This document shows, piece after piece, positions 1 through 10,965 of a DNA stretch of 64,000 nucleotides. Within the stretch, counting starts at the first letter, position 1. Every line of letters begins with the position of its first letter. Source of the stretch: Gemmatimonas sp. (lineage in GTDB: Bacteria; Gemmatimonadota; Gemmatimonadetes; Gemmatimonadales; Gemmatimonadaceae); assembly GCA_011390805.1 (NCBI GenBank), contig JAABRT010000006.1, positions 22,775 through 86,774 of the forward strand, given 5' to 3'. The position numbers and the translations under genes are program-made. The notes under the pieces were generated by a model. That model saw only the letters and a list, made by a program, of their open reading frames with translations, was not told the origin of the DNA and searched no databases.

Positions 1-742
1 CGAGGATGCGATCAATAGCACGCGCAATGCCCTGATTGATGTTGGGCAGGCCGCCGGTGAGCGTGTGTCCGCCCTGTCCGAACGCCCACACACGCCACCA
101 ATGAATGCCGATGGCGCCGTAGGTGACGGAACGTCCGTCGCCGAGTACATCGACAAATGCATCAGCGCGATCGCGCCACGATGTATAGAGCGCTTTCATG
201 CCCTGCAGTCCGGTTTCTTCCCGTGCGACGGCGGTGAACAGCAGGTCATGCTGCGGTTTGACGCCTGCCTCGATGAGCGCGCGTGCTGCGGCAACCACTG
301 CGGCTGTGGTGCTCGATGTATTGCTGCCCGGACCGACGACGCGATCACCTTGGATGTACGGCGGTCGCGGCGCGTTGCGCTGATGTTCGGCCACGGGAGC
401 CAGATCGTCGAGCGTGGCCACAAACACAATCACGCGACGCAGCGAATCAGGTAGCGAGCCCCGAATGCGACCCGTGACGTTGGGGCTTGAGTCCACGGTC
501 ACGTCTTGCAAACCAACCGCGCGCATTTGCTCGGCGACTTCCCGTGCCCGCTCGTGCTCTTGGCCCGATGGGGAAATGATAGACGCGAGACGCACCAATT
601 GCGCGGCAATACTGTCGCGACTCGAATCAATCAGCGCATCGAGTTGCTTGTAATTCGCTGTGCTCTGCGCGCCGATTTGCGGCGCCACGCAGACGAGCGT
701 GAGCAGGGCGACGGATGCAATGCGCAGATTTCTGAACGGCAT
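1..742 (-). CDS. Secreted M20-family peptidase-like protein, C-terminus beyond window
   Basis: The reading frame is open from an ATG at 742 to the left edge, giving 247 residues of an unfinished protein. It starts with a signal peptide (MPFRNLRIASVALLTLVC..., cleavage near GAQS). The body matches the N-terminal catalytic domain of M20 aminopeptidases: ISPSGQEHERAREVAEQMRA, then the usual ligand regions. Two metal-ligand motifs look altered. The His-x-Asp motif reads ATLDD, with Thr in place of His, and the bridging Asp motif reads GPGSNTSST, with Asn in place of Asp. The catalytic Glu pair (REETGLQG) is kept. The gene is divergent from thiC. The fold call is fairly safe; activity is doubtful because of the replacements, and the missing C-terminus prevents a full check. 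Confidence 0.8.
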   Translation of the reverse strand, partial: MPFRNLRIASVALLTLVCVAPQIGAQSTANYKQLDALIDSSRDSIAAQLVRLASIISPSGQEHERAREVAEQMRAVGLQDVTVDSSPNVTGRIRGSLPDSLRRVIVFVATLDDLAPVAEHQRNAPRPPYIQGDRVVGPGSNTSSTTAAVVAAARALIEAGVKPQHDLLFTAVAREETGLQGMKALYTSWRDRADAFVDVLGDGRSVTYGAIGIHWWRVWAFGQGGHTLTGGLPNINQGIARAIDRIL

Positions 743-796
743 TTATGTCTCCAAAGTGGCGTGCTCGAAGTCGCGTCGTGTTAAGTTGCGGGTGAT

Positions 797-2755
<1,959 letters not shown>

Positions 2756-2763
2756 CTCCGCCA

Positions 2764-3326
2764 CTACACCTCCCCCAGCGCCTCAACAAATACCGGCGTG
2801 AAGTCCACGGTGAGTGCGCTCGTCGCGCCAGCCGGCTGCCACGTGACCGTTTCCGTATGCACACTCGGACGGTCACTGTCCGGCTGCCAGCATTCAACGA
2901 GGCGCGCATCAAGATCAACAATCCAGTACTCCACCCCTTGGCGCTGATACCGATGCCGTTTCACCACGCGGTCGAAACGCGCCGTGCTGGGAGACAGCAC
3001 TTCGACAAAGAGTAGCGGTTGTCCGATCTCGCTTTGTGTGCGGGGGCGACGACCATTCACGAGCGGCAGCACGTACACGTCGGGCTGGACGAGCGTGTGC
3101 GTGTCCAGCTCGAGGTCGCCGGGCGCAACGAACACCGCCCCCGTACCCGTCGCCGCGCGTAATCCTCCAGCACCCGCCAGAGCAGCATGACCACCGATTG
3201 ATGCGTGAGTCGCGGGCTCGGACTCACAAGCAGCTCCCCGTCCACGCATTCAAAACGCTTCCCGGGTTCGTCGGGCAGTTCGCGGACTTGTGCGGCCGTC
3301 CAATGACGGGAGACGACGGAGGGCAT
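2764..3326 (-). pseudogene. Uma2-family putative nuclease, split by a frameshift
   Basis: Two overlapping frames together make one Uma2 (DUF820) protein of about 187 residues. The N-terminal part begins MPSVVSRHWTAAQVRELPDE at 3326 and runs to VLEDYAR. The C-terminal part continues one frame over as ATGTGAVFVAPGDLE down to the stop at 2764, and holds the PD-(D/E)xK-like residues: QPDVYV, then LFVEVLSPST and a following Lys/Arg-rich helix, then VEYWIVD. The switch point lies near 3150-3165 in a CG-rich stretch, consistent with a single-base indel. It could be a true pseudogene or a sequencing error. It is convergent with thiC, only 8 bases away. Confidence 0.8.
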
Positions 3327-3431
3327 GGACATAGACTGCAGGGACTGGGAGTTGGGGCGCAAGGCATGCGGCACGATAGCAGCGGCCTCCCCAACGACTA
3401 TCACCATTTTTTCACGCGCGCCAGCAAGCGG

Positions 3432-4538
3432 TTACTGCATGTCGAAACGAACGATTCGATTGAAGCCATCGTCGTCAGGAAGTGTTGCGACAATAGTGCG
3501 CCCATTGATCAACCACGGTCGGGCTCGCGCCGGTAGCAGCACCCGAGTTTGCAGCTCGCCCGTGAGCGAGAATACGTGCCAGACGCGAGTGTTGTTGTCC
3601 GTTGCCACGGCACACCAAATGCGAGCGACGTCATCAAGCAGCAATCGCTCATAGCGTGGTGCTCTGGAAGTCGTTTCGACCTTGGCGAATGTGCGACGCA
3701 TACGACGTTGGTCTTCCAGTCGCGGAACCTGCGCAACCTCGGCATCGACGAATGACTCAACGTCGGCTTGGGAGAGCTGCTGCTGTTCCAATGGCAGCTG
3801 TAAGCGCACCCAGCGTGCTGATTTCCTGCCCACCATCACGAACACACTGTCGTCATGCCCGTTGCCTGCAACGATGATTGAGTCGCGAGCAGCAGCCCAA
3901 TCCACCCGACCGCCCGGCACGCGTACGAACATCTGTTCTTCCGGATCGATGAACACATCGGTTCCAAGTAAAGCGGTGAGTGTATCAACAACATCGAGTC
4001 CCGGAGTCCAACGAATGAGGTTCGTCAAGAATCGTTGGCTGCCTGTCCCTGGTATTGTTGGCGGATCAAGCAGACTTACAAACGATCCATCGGAGAGACG
4101 CCCCACCACTTTGCCACCGGTCACAAGAGGCGGAACGCGGACTTCATTCGCCGCTGAAAGATCGGGTCGCAGCTGCACAAGACGAAGGTTCGAAGCATCG
4201 ATAACGCCGACACCTACGGAGTCCGCACCGGCCCAGAGCACGTAGCGCCATTCGCCGGGACCGCTGCCTATGCGCGTTGCGCTAGCGACGCGATTCCCAT
4301 CAGCGTCGATGCGAACCACTGTTTCGCCTTCCGCAAACAAAACCAGATCACCGCCAGCCAGCCTATCTACCGCACCAATCTGGGTGTAACCGCCGTCTGC
4401 GTTTACTCGGCGGGCAAATGCTGTGTCCTCAGACACGTCACTTCTCTTCGACACGGGCGTTGTGCGGTCATCTTCACGGCATGCCGTTAGCAACAGCATG
4501 ACCAACACGCCGACCGCCTGCAAACGTCTGCAAAACAT
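3432..4538 (-). CDS. 6-bladed beta-propeller lipoprotein (paralog 1)
   Basis: About 368 residues beginning MFCRRLQAVGVLVM with a lipobox LLTAC at residues 15-19, so it is exported and lipid-anchored. The mature part has propeller-type repeats: GAVDRLAGGDLVLF, VVRIDADGNRVAS, and the family-typical IGSGPGEWR, followed by blade-like segments such as LVQLRPDLSAANEV. This matches the 6-bladed beta-propeller proteins common in Gemmatimonadota and Bacteroidota, whose ligands are mostly unknown. A GTG at 4550 is an alternative start that overlaps the recQ stop; either way the gene is translationally close to recQ. Function is not known. Confidence 0.75.
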   Translation of the reverse strand: MFCRRLQAVGVLVMLLLTACREDDRTTPVSKRSDVSEDTAFARRVNADGGYTQIGAVDRLAGGDLVLFAEGETVVRIDADGNRVASATRIGSGPGEWRYVLWAGADSVGVGVIDASNLRLVQLRPDLSAANEVRVPPLVTGGKVVGRLSDGSFVSLLDPPTIPGTGSQRFLTNLIRWTPGLDVVDTLTALLGTDVFIDPEEQMFVRVPGGRVDWAAARDSIIVAGNGHDDSVFVMVGRKSARWVRLQLPLEQQQLSQADVESFVDAEVAQVPRLEDQRRMRRTFAKVETTSRAPRYERLLLDDVARIWCAVATDNNTRVWHVFSLTGELQTRVLLPARARPWLINGRTIVATLPDDDGFNRIVRFDMQ

Positions 4539-4540
4539 AT

Positions 4541-6091
4541 CTACTCCCACACCGCCAGCACCTCGAGAAACGCATCGCCATATCGCTCTAGCTTGGCCTG
4601 ACCAACGCCCGGCACCTGCAACAGCTCACTCGGCGACGTAGGCCGGCGCGAAACCATCTCAAGCAACACCTTGTCGCCGAACACGATGTATGCAGGCACG
4701 CCGGCCTCATCGGCGAGTTCGCGACGACACGCTCGAAGCGCATCAAACAGCGCGCGCTCATCGCCGTCGAGTTCGGCGGCGTCGAGACCTGACGTGCTGC
4801 TGCGCCCACTGGTGCGCGGCGAGCGCCACGTGGGACGCGTGTCGAGCTCAACGGCTGCTGCTACCCGCGATTCAACCGTTTCGCCGGAACACTCATCACA
4901 CGATTCAGCGCACGGGTCGATTGATTCGTCAAAGTGCGCAACCAGCGCCTGATGGCGACAACCGCCGCGTTCTACGAGATCGAATAGCGACACCGTGGCG
5001 GCGCGAGTGCGGCGACGCAGTGCTTCGTCTTCTACACGATCGAGAAAACGCTCGTGCATTTTCACATCGGCCCACGAGTAAAACAGCACGCAATCGCTGG
5101 GCAATCCGTCGCGTCCCGCACGACCGATTTCCTGATACCACGACTCGATGTCCTTGGGCATGTCGCGATGAATGACAAAGCGCACGTTTGATTTGTCGAT
5201 TCCCATACCAAATGCGACAGTCGCTACAACCACGTCCACATCGTCGCGCTGAAAGGCATCCTGGTTACGCGCACGTTCATCTGCTTCAAGTCCGGCGTGG
5301 TAAGACACCGCGCGCACGCCCTGCTTGATCAGAAAATCCGTCATCTGCTCAACGCCTTTTCGACTTTGGCAGTAGACAATACCACTGTCGCCGGCGTGTG
5401 AACGCACGAGCGCGAGGATTTCACGCTTTGTTTCGCCGCCCTGCCCTTTCTTTCGCACGCCAATGCGAAGATTGGGACGGAAGAACGAACCCTTGAACCC
5501 AGCCGGTTTTTTCATGCCCAGCTGACGCAGGATGTCCCGCGCTACATCGCGCGTGGCCGTTGCAGTGAGCGCCAGCACGGGCACGTTGAGTTCGAGCTTG
5601 AGTCCTTGCAGGCGTCGGTACGACGGACGAAAGTCATGCCCCCACTGACTGATGCAATGCGCTTCGTCAACGACCAGCAGCGCGATCGGGCAGCCAAGCA
5701 CAAAGTCGCGCAGTGAGCCATCAAGTGCTTCGGGGGCGAGAAACACCAGTTCGTAGTCGCCGGCACGGAACGCGTCGAGGCGTTCGCGCCGTTCTTCGGG
5801 CTCAAGTGTGGAGTTGATCGCGGTGACTTTGAAGCCAAGTGCGGCGACTGCGTCGACCTGATCCTTCATGAGCGAAATGAGCGGCGAAATTACCAGCACG
5901 GTGCCGCCGAGCAAACGCGCGGGCAGCTGGTACGTGAGTGATTTGCCGGCGCCCGTTGGCATGAGCGCAATGCAATCACGCCCCGCAAGAATGGCGTCAA
6001 TGACTTCGCGCTGACCGGGGCGGAAGTCATTGAAGCCGAACACGTCACGCAGGACGGCGTCAGGAGATGGATGTGGAGAGACCGACGTCAT
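4541..6091 (-). CDS. recQ: RecQ-type ATP-dependent DNA helicase
   Basis: 516 residues. A 3'-5' superfamily-2 helicase for DNA repair and recombination. Seen in order: the RecQ Q-motif region ([20 protein letters not shown]), Walker A MPTGAGKS, the DEAH box in [24 protein letters not shown]-type motif III ([14 protein letters not shown]), motif V ([19 protein letters not shown]) and motif VI ([11 protein letters not shown]). A zinc-binding cluster follows (CRHQ ... CAESCDEC), then a short linker and an HRDC domain at roughly 435-516 ([33 protein letters not shown]). The RQC winged-helix domain seems absent, which explains the length below the roughly 600 residues of E. coli RecQ. Confidence 0.93.
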   Translation of the reverse strand: MTSVSPHPSPDAVLRDVFGFNDFRPGQREVIDAILAGRDCIALMPTGAGKSLTYQLPARLLGGTVLVISPLISLMKDQVDAVAALGFKVTAINSTLEPEERRERLDAFRAGDYELVFLAPEALDGSLRDFVLGCPIALLVVDEAHCISQWGHDFRPSYRRLQGLKLELNVPVLALTATATRDVARDILRQLGMKKPAGFKGSFFRPNLRIGVRKKGQGGETKREILALVRSHAGDSGIVYCQSRKGVEQMTDFLIKQGVRAVSYHAGLEADERARNQDAFQRDDVDVVVATVAFGMGIDKSNVRFVIHRDMPKDIESWYQEIGRAGRDGLPSDCVLFYSWADVKMHERFLDRVEDEALRRRTRAATVSLFDLVERGGCRHQALVAHFDESIDPCAESCDECSGETVESRVAAAVELDTRPTWRSPRTSGRSSTSGLDAAELDGDERALFDALRACRRELADEAGVPAYIVFGDKVLLEMVSRRPTSPSELLQVPGVGQAKLERYGDAFLEVLAVWE

Positions 6092-6197
6092 GCGTGCAAG
6101 CTACATGGCTGCGGTGTTGCATGCGCGGTCATTTTGTCGCAACGATCACGCGAACGCGTTTTCACGCGCCATGAGTTTCTGGTCAGCGCACGGCTGT

Positions 6198-6766
6198 CTA
6201 CTTCGCCGAGTCGAAAGCGGTGCGGAACCAGCCCATCAGTTCCGCGTCCACTTCCTTTTCCGTGCTGAGACGCACTTTGTAGTTGCACATGCCACCTGGG
6301 GGGATGGCGAGCAGGCGATCCGTCGGATCGATGCCTTTCATATTGAACCCGACCTCAACCTGCGTCTTGGTGGCCGGCCCAACGGTGGCAAACTGCTTGC
6401 TGCGCCGCAGACTGACATACGACTTTTTGGGGGCGACCTCAAACTCTCCAAACTTTGAGAGTTTTTTATGATCGCGTCGTGAATGGGACGCAGATCGGCT
6501 TTCGCTCCGGTGTAAATGCCGTCGAGTGCCTCATCGTCCGACTTACCGGCGTTGATTGCATCGCCGTGCGACTGTCTGGCCAGATGCACCACGGTGTTGG
6601 CATCCCCGTAGCCAAGTCCGAGCTCCGCTTTGAGATAGTCGCGCAGCTCACCGTGTTTGGTGAGCCCGCTGGCGTTGAGCATCGCGGTGAGTTGTGCGAG
6701 AGTCTTTCCGGTGCGCTTTTCGATGTTTGCAATCTGGGTGGCGACGGCTTGCGCGAGGTCAGCCAT
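6198..6766 (-). pseudogene. DUF4287-DUF5655 domain protein with a homopolymer frameshift
   Basis: The first ~100 residues (MADLAQAVATQIANIEKRTG ... GIYTGAKADLRPIHDAIIK) match DUF4287. The annotated frame then turns into low-complexity Arg/Pro/Ser sequence. One frame over, the sequence continues as KLSKFGEFEVAPKKSYVSLR, then QFATVGPATKTQVEVGFNMK and a C-terminal YKVRLSTEKEVDAELMGWFR, ending at a stop at 6198-6200. That is a normal DUF5655 domain. The shift sits in a run of six T (A on the coding strand) at 6462-6467, where one added base restores a 189-residue protein. The gene may be intact in the cell if this is a base-calling error or slippage. Function is unknown. Confidence 0.8.
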
Positions 6767-6836
6767 GATTGGCTCCGGGCGGGTGGTGACGGCTGGTTGC
6801 TGGGGTTGCGTAGCATGCGTGCTCTACCGCGCCGCG

Positions 6837-7988
6837 TCAATTGCTGAGCGAGACCAGCTCCACGATTTGAGCTCCTGTTGCAGTGTCCTGCCGAAACACT
6901 GAGAGCCGACCAAAACCCACCGAACTCAAGCGCGCGTCAGTGGGCACACGCAGCCGCAGCGTTTCCTGCCCCGCCCAGTTCACCAGCCGCCATGTAGCGG
7001 AGCCCTTTGACGCGTTGCCACTGGTGGCCAGCACAATGTGCTCATCATCGCAGGCCATGCTGAAGACTGTCGGATGCTGCTTGATTGGGCCGGCGAACTG
7101 TCGTGCCGCAGCTGAGTCTGCGCGGGCCTGATTGCCACCAAAACTTCCCGTCGCCAGTTGAAAATCGACCAACTCGATCGCATCTCGCTTAAACCCGTCG
7201 AGTGTCACCTCCGATACAGCTCCGAGCGTATCAACGAGATCCAGCGTCCATGTATCGCCGTGCGCAAACGCGATACGTCCCTGCGGCGAGACACACCAGT
7301 TGGTACGCGGTGCAAAATGCCCACGCGGACGAGACATGTCGCTACCGGGCATGCGATACGAGATGGCACGGACTGTGGTGTGTCGTCGCACATTTTCGCC
7401 ATTGAACGCCAGCACGAAACCATCGGCTCGCGCGCCGGCACTGTCCACCCCCGGCACGGCGAACAGGTAGCGTGCACGTGAGCTCACGCGAGTATCCTCA
7501 AACGACGGCTCAAAGGGAATGGGCTCCGACCGACCACCCGCTCCCGACCGCGGCAGAAACACAACGGTAAACCGCCGAACATCGACCACAGCAATCGAAT
7601 CCGCGCCGATCAGTCCAACGCGCAGAATCGATTCGAACTCACCCGGGCCCTGTCCAAGGCGTCCGACCGAATCTCGGAACGCACCGGCCGAGTCAAAGAG
7701 GAACAGCGGACCGCCCGCATGCGCAACGAGCGTCCCGCCGTCCTCCAGCGGAACCGCCTCGATAAGCGGGCCCATGGTGCAACCCGGTGCGTCGATGTCA
7801 GCGCAAATCCGCGCGATCGGTTGAGCGTCTCGTGTGGGCACAGCCGGTTCGGATGATGCGTTGTCAACAGCTGTGCCGTCGCATGCACCCGCCCCCAAAG
7901 CAATCGAACAACACAGCACCAAGCGTGAAAAGCCTTTGGCGCTCAGCCAACGTACGTAAACCTCACCGGGTTGGCGCATCAAAAACAT
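6837..7988 (-). CDS. 6-bladed beta-propeller lipoprotein (paralog 2)
   Basis: 383 residues, or 380 if the ATG at 7979 is used, which is better spaced from an upstream GAGG. The N-terminus carries basic residues, a hydrophobic stretch (LVLCCSIALGAGAC) and a lipobox ending at Cys 36. Propeller repeats follow: PLIEAVPLEDGGTLVAHAGG, SVGRLGQGPGEFESILRVGL, ADSIAVVDVRRFTVVFLP. Short Cys-containing segments (ICADIDAPGCT) lie near the N-terminus. The same GxGPGE signature is in the propellers at 3.4-4.5 and 19.3-20.6 kb. It starts 15 bases after the stop of the DUF5916 gene on the same strand, so the two are probably co-transcribed. Function unknown. Confidence 0.72.
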   Translation of the reverse strand: MFLMRQPGEVYVRWLSAKGFSRLVLCCSIALGAGACDGTAVDNASSEPAVPTRDAQPIARICADIDAPGCTMGPLIEAVPLEDGGTLVAHAGGPLFLFDSAGAFRDSVGRLGQGPGEFESILRVGLIGADSIAVVDVRRFTVVFLPRSGAGGRSEPIPFEPSFEDTRVSSRARYLFAVPGVDSAGARADGFVLAFNGENVRRHTTVRAISYRMPGSDMSRPRGHFAPRTNWCVSPQGRIAFAHGDTWTLDLVDTLGAVSEVTLDGFKRDAIELVDFQLATGSFGGNQARADSAAARQFAGPIKQHPTVFSMACDDEHIVLATSGNASKGSATWRLVNWAGQETLRLRVPTDARLSSVGFGRLSVFRQDTATGAQIVELVSLSN

Positions 7989-8003
7989 GCCTCGAGGAAA
8001 GCG

Positions 8004-10448
8004 TCAATCCATCCGGAACAGATAACTCAGCTTCATGAAGAACACATCACTCGTTCTGCGCAAACGCTCGGGGCCCAACGGCTCATTGGCACGCAGCAGG
8101 TCACCATAGCCGGCAAATAACACTGTGCCGGGGGTGGGAAGGTAGCTGAACAGCACATCCAATCGCGCGGTGGAACGCTTGAAGGCTGAGGCACGTGTGA
8201 GCGACCCGTCGTTCGAACGAAGGTATACCGGTAGATCTGTCCGCGAGTCGTCCCGAAGCGAATCCTGATCAAGAATCGCGTACTCACCAATCACACGAAA
8301 AAATATCTGCCTCGTGACCTGGTACTCGGCGCGTAAACGCTGCGTCTGCCGCAGCTGAACCTGCGTGCGATCGGTCTTCCGCTTGAACTGATCACGATTG
8401 AAGGTGGCCGACAGTCGCAACTGCTCGGTGGGGCGCAGATTCAGCGAGCCCGACACGCTGCCAATGATCGCCGAACTCCACTCGGGAAAGTTTTCGTCCT
8501 GTCCGAGAATGGCCACCGTGCTGAACGAAAAACGCTTGAACTCCGGTGAGGTGACCGACATGACAAAATCAAGATTGGGCAGATTGGCAGTGCCCACATA
8601 TGACGTGGTGTCCAACCCACCACCACCACGCGGTACGATCAGCGCGTAGTTGGAGTAGAGCGACGGGTCATAACCGAACTCCTCAATCAGCACCTGGCCA
8701 CCGAGCTGCCAACCACCACGAAAGCGCGTGTTGCTTCGCAAATGCAGCTGTACATCCTGTGCCGGACGACGGTTCACGATGTCGTTGTACTGCCAGCGTC
8801 CAAGCATGTAAATCTCCGGCACGAACGCTTCAACGAGCGCACCAGGTGCGCCAAAGCGCGTGTACCGGTGGGTTGCCGAAATATTCGAAATGCCGGGACG
8901 CGCAATGAAACCGGACTGCGCATCGAAGTCGGGACTGATACCGTTAAAAACGTATCGTGCGTAGAAGCGCTCGCCGGTGAACATGGCCGACATGTCCCAC
9001 AACGGTGCTCGGTTCGTCTCACCATCACGACCCGTCATGGAGCCGGCCAGCTGGCCCTGCGCGCTGAATATTCCGCGCACAAAGCGGCCGTCCAGGCCAA
9101 GCACACGATTAAAGCGATCGCCTTCGATTTTGTCGGTGTAGGCAATGCCTAACCGACTGGTTGCACCAATGTCATGCTGCAAGCGCACGATATTGAACAC
9201 AGGCGACTCCCGGCCGTTAAACGACGCCTCGCGGCTGTCTACCGCTGAGAGCACACCGATGTCAAAGCCTTTGTGCTTGCCCGTGAGCTTGACCGCACCA
9301 ACCGGCTGCGCCACGCGACGTGTGTAAATGAGCCGGTTGGGTGCCGTGAACTGTTCCTGGCTTTCCAGAAAAAACGGGCGGCGTTCGGGAAAGAAGATTG
9401 CGACACGCGGATCGTACGTGAACTGCGTTGCGTCGGCTTCGACCTGCGAAAAATCAGGGTTGGCCGTACCCGACATGGTGAGATTGCTGGTGATGCCCCA
9501 GCGCGCACTGCCTCCGATCTCCGGACGCGATGTGTTGTACTGCCATCCGTTGGCAGCTGTGCGGGGCGAGCCAACAGCGCTGCTGGTAATGGTGGGAATA
9601 ACGTCGAGGGTGATACCGCGACGCAGATCACGCAGGCCGGTAAGCAAACCTGACTGTGCAAGAAAACTTGCCCGTGCGCGCATGGCCGGCGCCCACGTTT
9701 GTTCATGCCCCGTTGCCTGCACAGTGCGAATCACATTGACCTGCCACTCATGCTCATCACCGGCCCGGTAACGCAAGCTCTTGAAAGGAATCGCGATCTC
9801 GACTTCAAAACCGAAATCCGTGAGCCGTCCTTTCGACTGCCAGACATAATCCGGTGCCAGATCTACTGACTCACGGGTTCGCGGCGTGCTGCTGGCAAAG
9901 CCACCGCCAGACGCCGCACCGGTTTCGGTGATCACACCATCGCTTTGTATACCAAACGGGTTCACAGCAAACACCAACGCCTGTCGGCTGTCGTTATACG
10001 TGCCGAGAAAGATCTGCAGGTTGTCGTCTTGCGTGATGCGGTCGCGATCGGCGAGGGTGGCACGCACGGTGGCCGAGGGTGCGTAGGCACGCACGCCGAT
10101 GTGCAGGGCGGTGGACGAGTACCACATGAACACTTCGGTGCTGTCACTCGCACTTACGCCATCGGCGGGAAAGTATTGCGAGAAGCCGGTGAGCATGGCG
10201 GCATCCGCCCACTGCGCCTCGTTGAGCACGCCATCGACCAATGGTGCGGCGTCGATACGTGGTAGCCCGACCGTGGTTGCCCCCGAGCGACCATGAAAGA
10301 CGGGGCCGGGAGCAGACGGGTCTTGCGCCAACATCGGCGTAGCGGAAAGCAGGCCGGCGCCAAGCAGCGCCGTGAACGTCATGACGGTAGGGAGCATCAG
10401 CGGGAGTCTACGTTCCCCACGTCCGTGATGCGAGCAAACGCAAAACAT
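8004..10448 (-). CDS. CBM9-like / DUF5916 outer-membrane protein
   Basis: 814 residues from the first ATG; the start may instead be ATG 10397 (MLPTVMTFTALLGAG, signal peptide cut near MLAQ). Residues ~55-240 form a carbohydrate-binding-family-9-like domain (PLVDGVLNEAQWADAAMLTG, STALHIGVRAYAP, LQIFLGTYNDSRQALVFAVN, WQSKGRLTDFGFEVEIAIPF). The rest is DUF5916, read as an outer-membrane beta-barrel with alternating strands, for example DPRVAIFFPERRPFFLESQE. Such proteins are common in Gemmatimonadota and Bacteroidota; sugar or peptidoglycan binding is inferred, not proven. It is divergent from the BlaI regulator and upstream of propeller paralog 2. Confidence 0.85.
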   Translation of the reverse strand: MFCVCSHHGRGERRLPLMLPTVMTFTALLGAGLLSATPMLAQDPSAPGPVFHGRSGATTVGLPRIDAAPLVDGVLNEAQWADAAMLTGFSQYFPADGVSASDSTEVFMWYSSTALHIGVRAYAPSATVRATLADRDRITQDDNLQIFLGTYNDSRQALVFAVNPFGIQSDGVITETGAASGGGFASSTPRTRESVDLAPDYVWQSKGRLTDFGFEVEIAIPFKSLRYRAGDEHEWQVNVIRTVQATGHEQTWAPAMRARASFLAQSGLLTGLRDLRRGITLDVIPTITSSAVGSPRTAANGWQYNTSRPEIGGSARWGITSNLTMSGTANPDFSQVEADATQFTYDPRVAIFFPERRPFFLESQEQFTAPNRLIYTRRVAQPVGAVKLTGKHKGFDIGVLSAVDSREASFNGRESPVFNIVRLQHDIGATSRLGIAYTDKIEGDRFNRVLGLDGRFVRGIFSAQGQLAGSMTGRDGETNRAPLWDMSAMFTGERFYARYVFNGISPDFDAQSGFIARPGISNISATHRYTRFGAPGALVEAFVPEIYMLGRWQYNDIVNRRPAQDVQLHLRSNTRFRGGWQLGGQVLIEEFGYDPSLYSNYALIVPRGGGGLDTTSYVGTANLPNLDFVMSVTSPEFKRFSFSTVAILGQDENFPEWSSAIIGSVSGSLNLRPTEQLRLSATFNRDQFKRKTDRTQVQLRQTQRLRAEYQVTRQIFFRVIGEYAILDQDSLRDDSRTDLPVYLRSNDGSLTRASAFKRSTARLDVLFSYLPTPGTVLFAGYGDLLRANEPLGPERLRRTSDVFFMKLSYLFRMD

Positions 10449-10491
10449 GACTGGGACGAAACGCGGAACATCCTTTCTACTGGAAAAGCAG

Positions 10492-10536
10492 TTGACAGGA
10501 TTTCATTGCGGCTTTATGCTACGGGAGAAGCCGTAG
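10492..10536 (+). promoter_or_regulatory. Promoter with BlaI-type operator for blaI/M56
   Basis: A near-consensus housekeeping promoter is readable: -35 TTGACA at 10492-10497, a 17-base spacer, and -10 TATGCT at 10515-10520. An inverted repeat, CTACGG-N6-CCGTAG (10519-10536), overlaps the end of the -10 box and the expected start site. BlaI/MecI repressors bind dyads containing TAC and GTA half-sites, so this looks like an autoregulatory operator. Transcription would begin near 10527, leaving a leader of about 34 bases. Confidence 0.75.
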
Positions 10537-10560
10537 TTACCCTCCCGCCGCGAGCTATTT

Positions 10561-10965
10561 ATGGAAGAAGCTGTCTACTTCACCCCGCGTGAGCTCGATG
10601 TCATGAGTGTGCTCTGGCGCGCAGAGTCTGCGACAGTCGCCGAGGTGCGCGACGCGCTTGATGAGCCGCTGGCGTACACGTCGGTGCTCTCGGCGTTGCA
10701 GACGCTTGAGGAGAAGGGGTTTGTACGACATGAGGCTGAAGGACGCGCGTATCGCTACTTCCCCGTGGTGAACTCCGATCAGGCCGGGTCAAGTGCGATC
10801 TCGCGCATTCGCGACGCGATCTTTCAGGGCTCCGCAGAACGTGTGCTGGCGCAGCTTGTGTCGGACCGCGATATGACGCGTGATGAGCTTGAGCGCATGC
10901 GACGGCTGCTTGACGAACGACTCGGCGTCGATGACGATGAACGAAGCGGAGGCAAAGGGACATGA
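10561..10965 (+). CDS. BlaI/MecI/CopY-family transcriptional repressor
   Basis: 134 residues. The N-terminal winged helix is typical: FTPRELDVMSVLWRAESATV, then ALDEPLAYTSVLSALQTLEE and KGFVRHEAEGRAYRYFPVV. The C-terminal helices serve for dimerisation. Such repressors are released by cleavage by a membrane M56 (BlaR1-like) protease; here that partner is the next gene, whose start overlaps this stop by 4 bases (ATGA). The palindrome at 10519-10536 is the likely operator. The resistance gene usually controlled by BlaI is not in the window, so the true signal and target are unknown. Confidence 0.93.
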   Translation: MEEAVYFTPRELDVMSVLWRAESATVAEVRDALDEPLAYTSVLSALQTLEEKGFVRHEAEGRAYRYFPVVNSDQAGSSAISRIRDAIFQGSAERVLAQLVSDRDMTRDELERMRRLLDERLGVDDDERSGGKGT

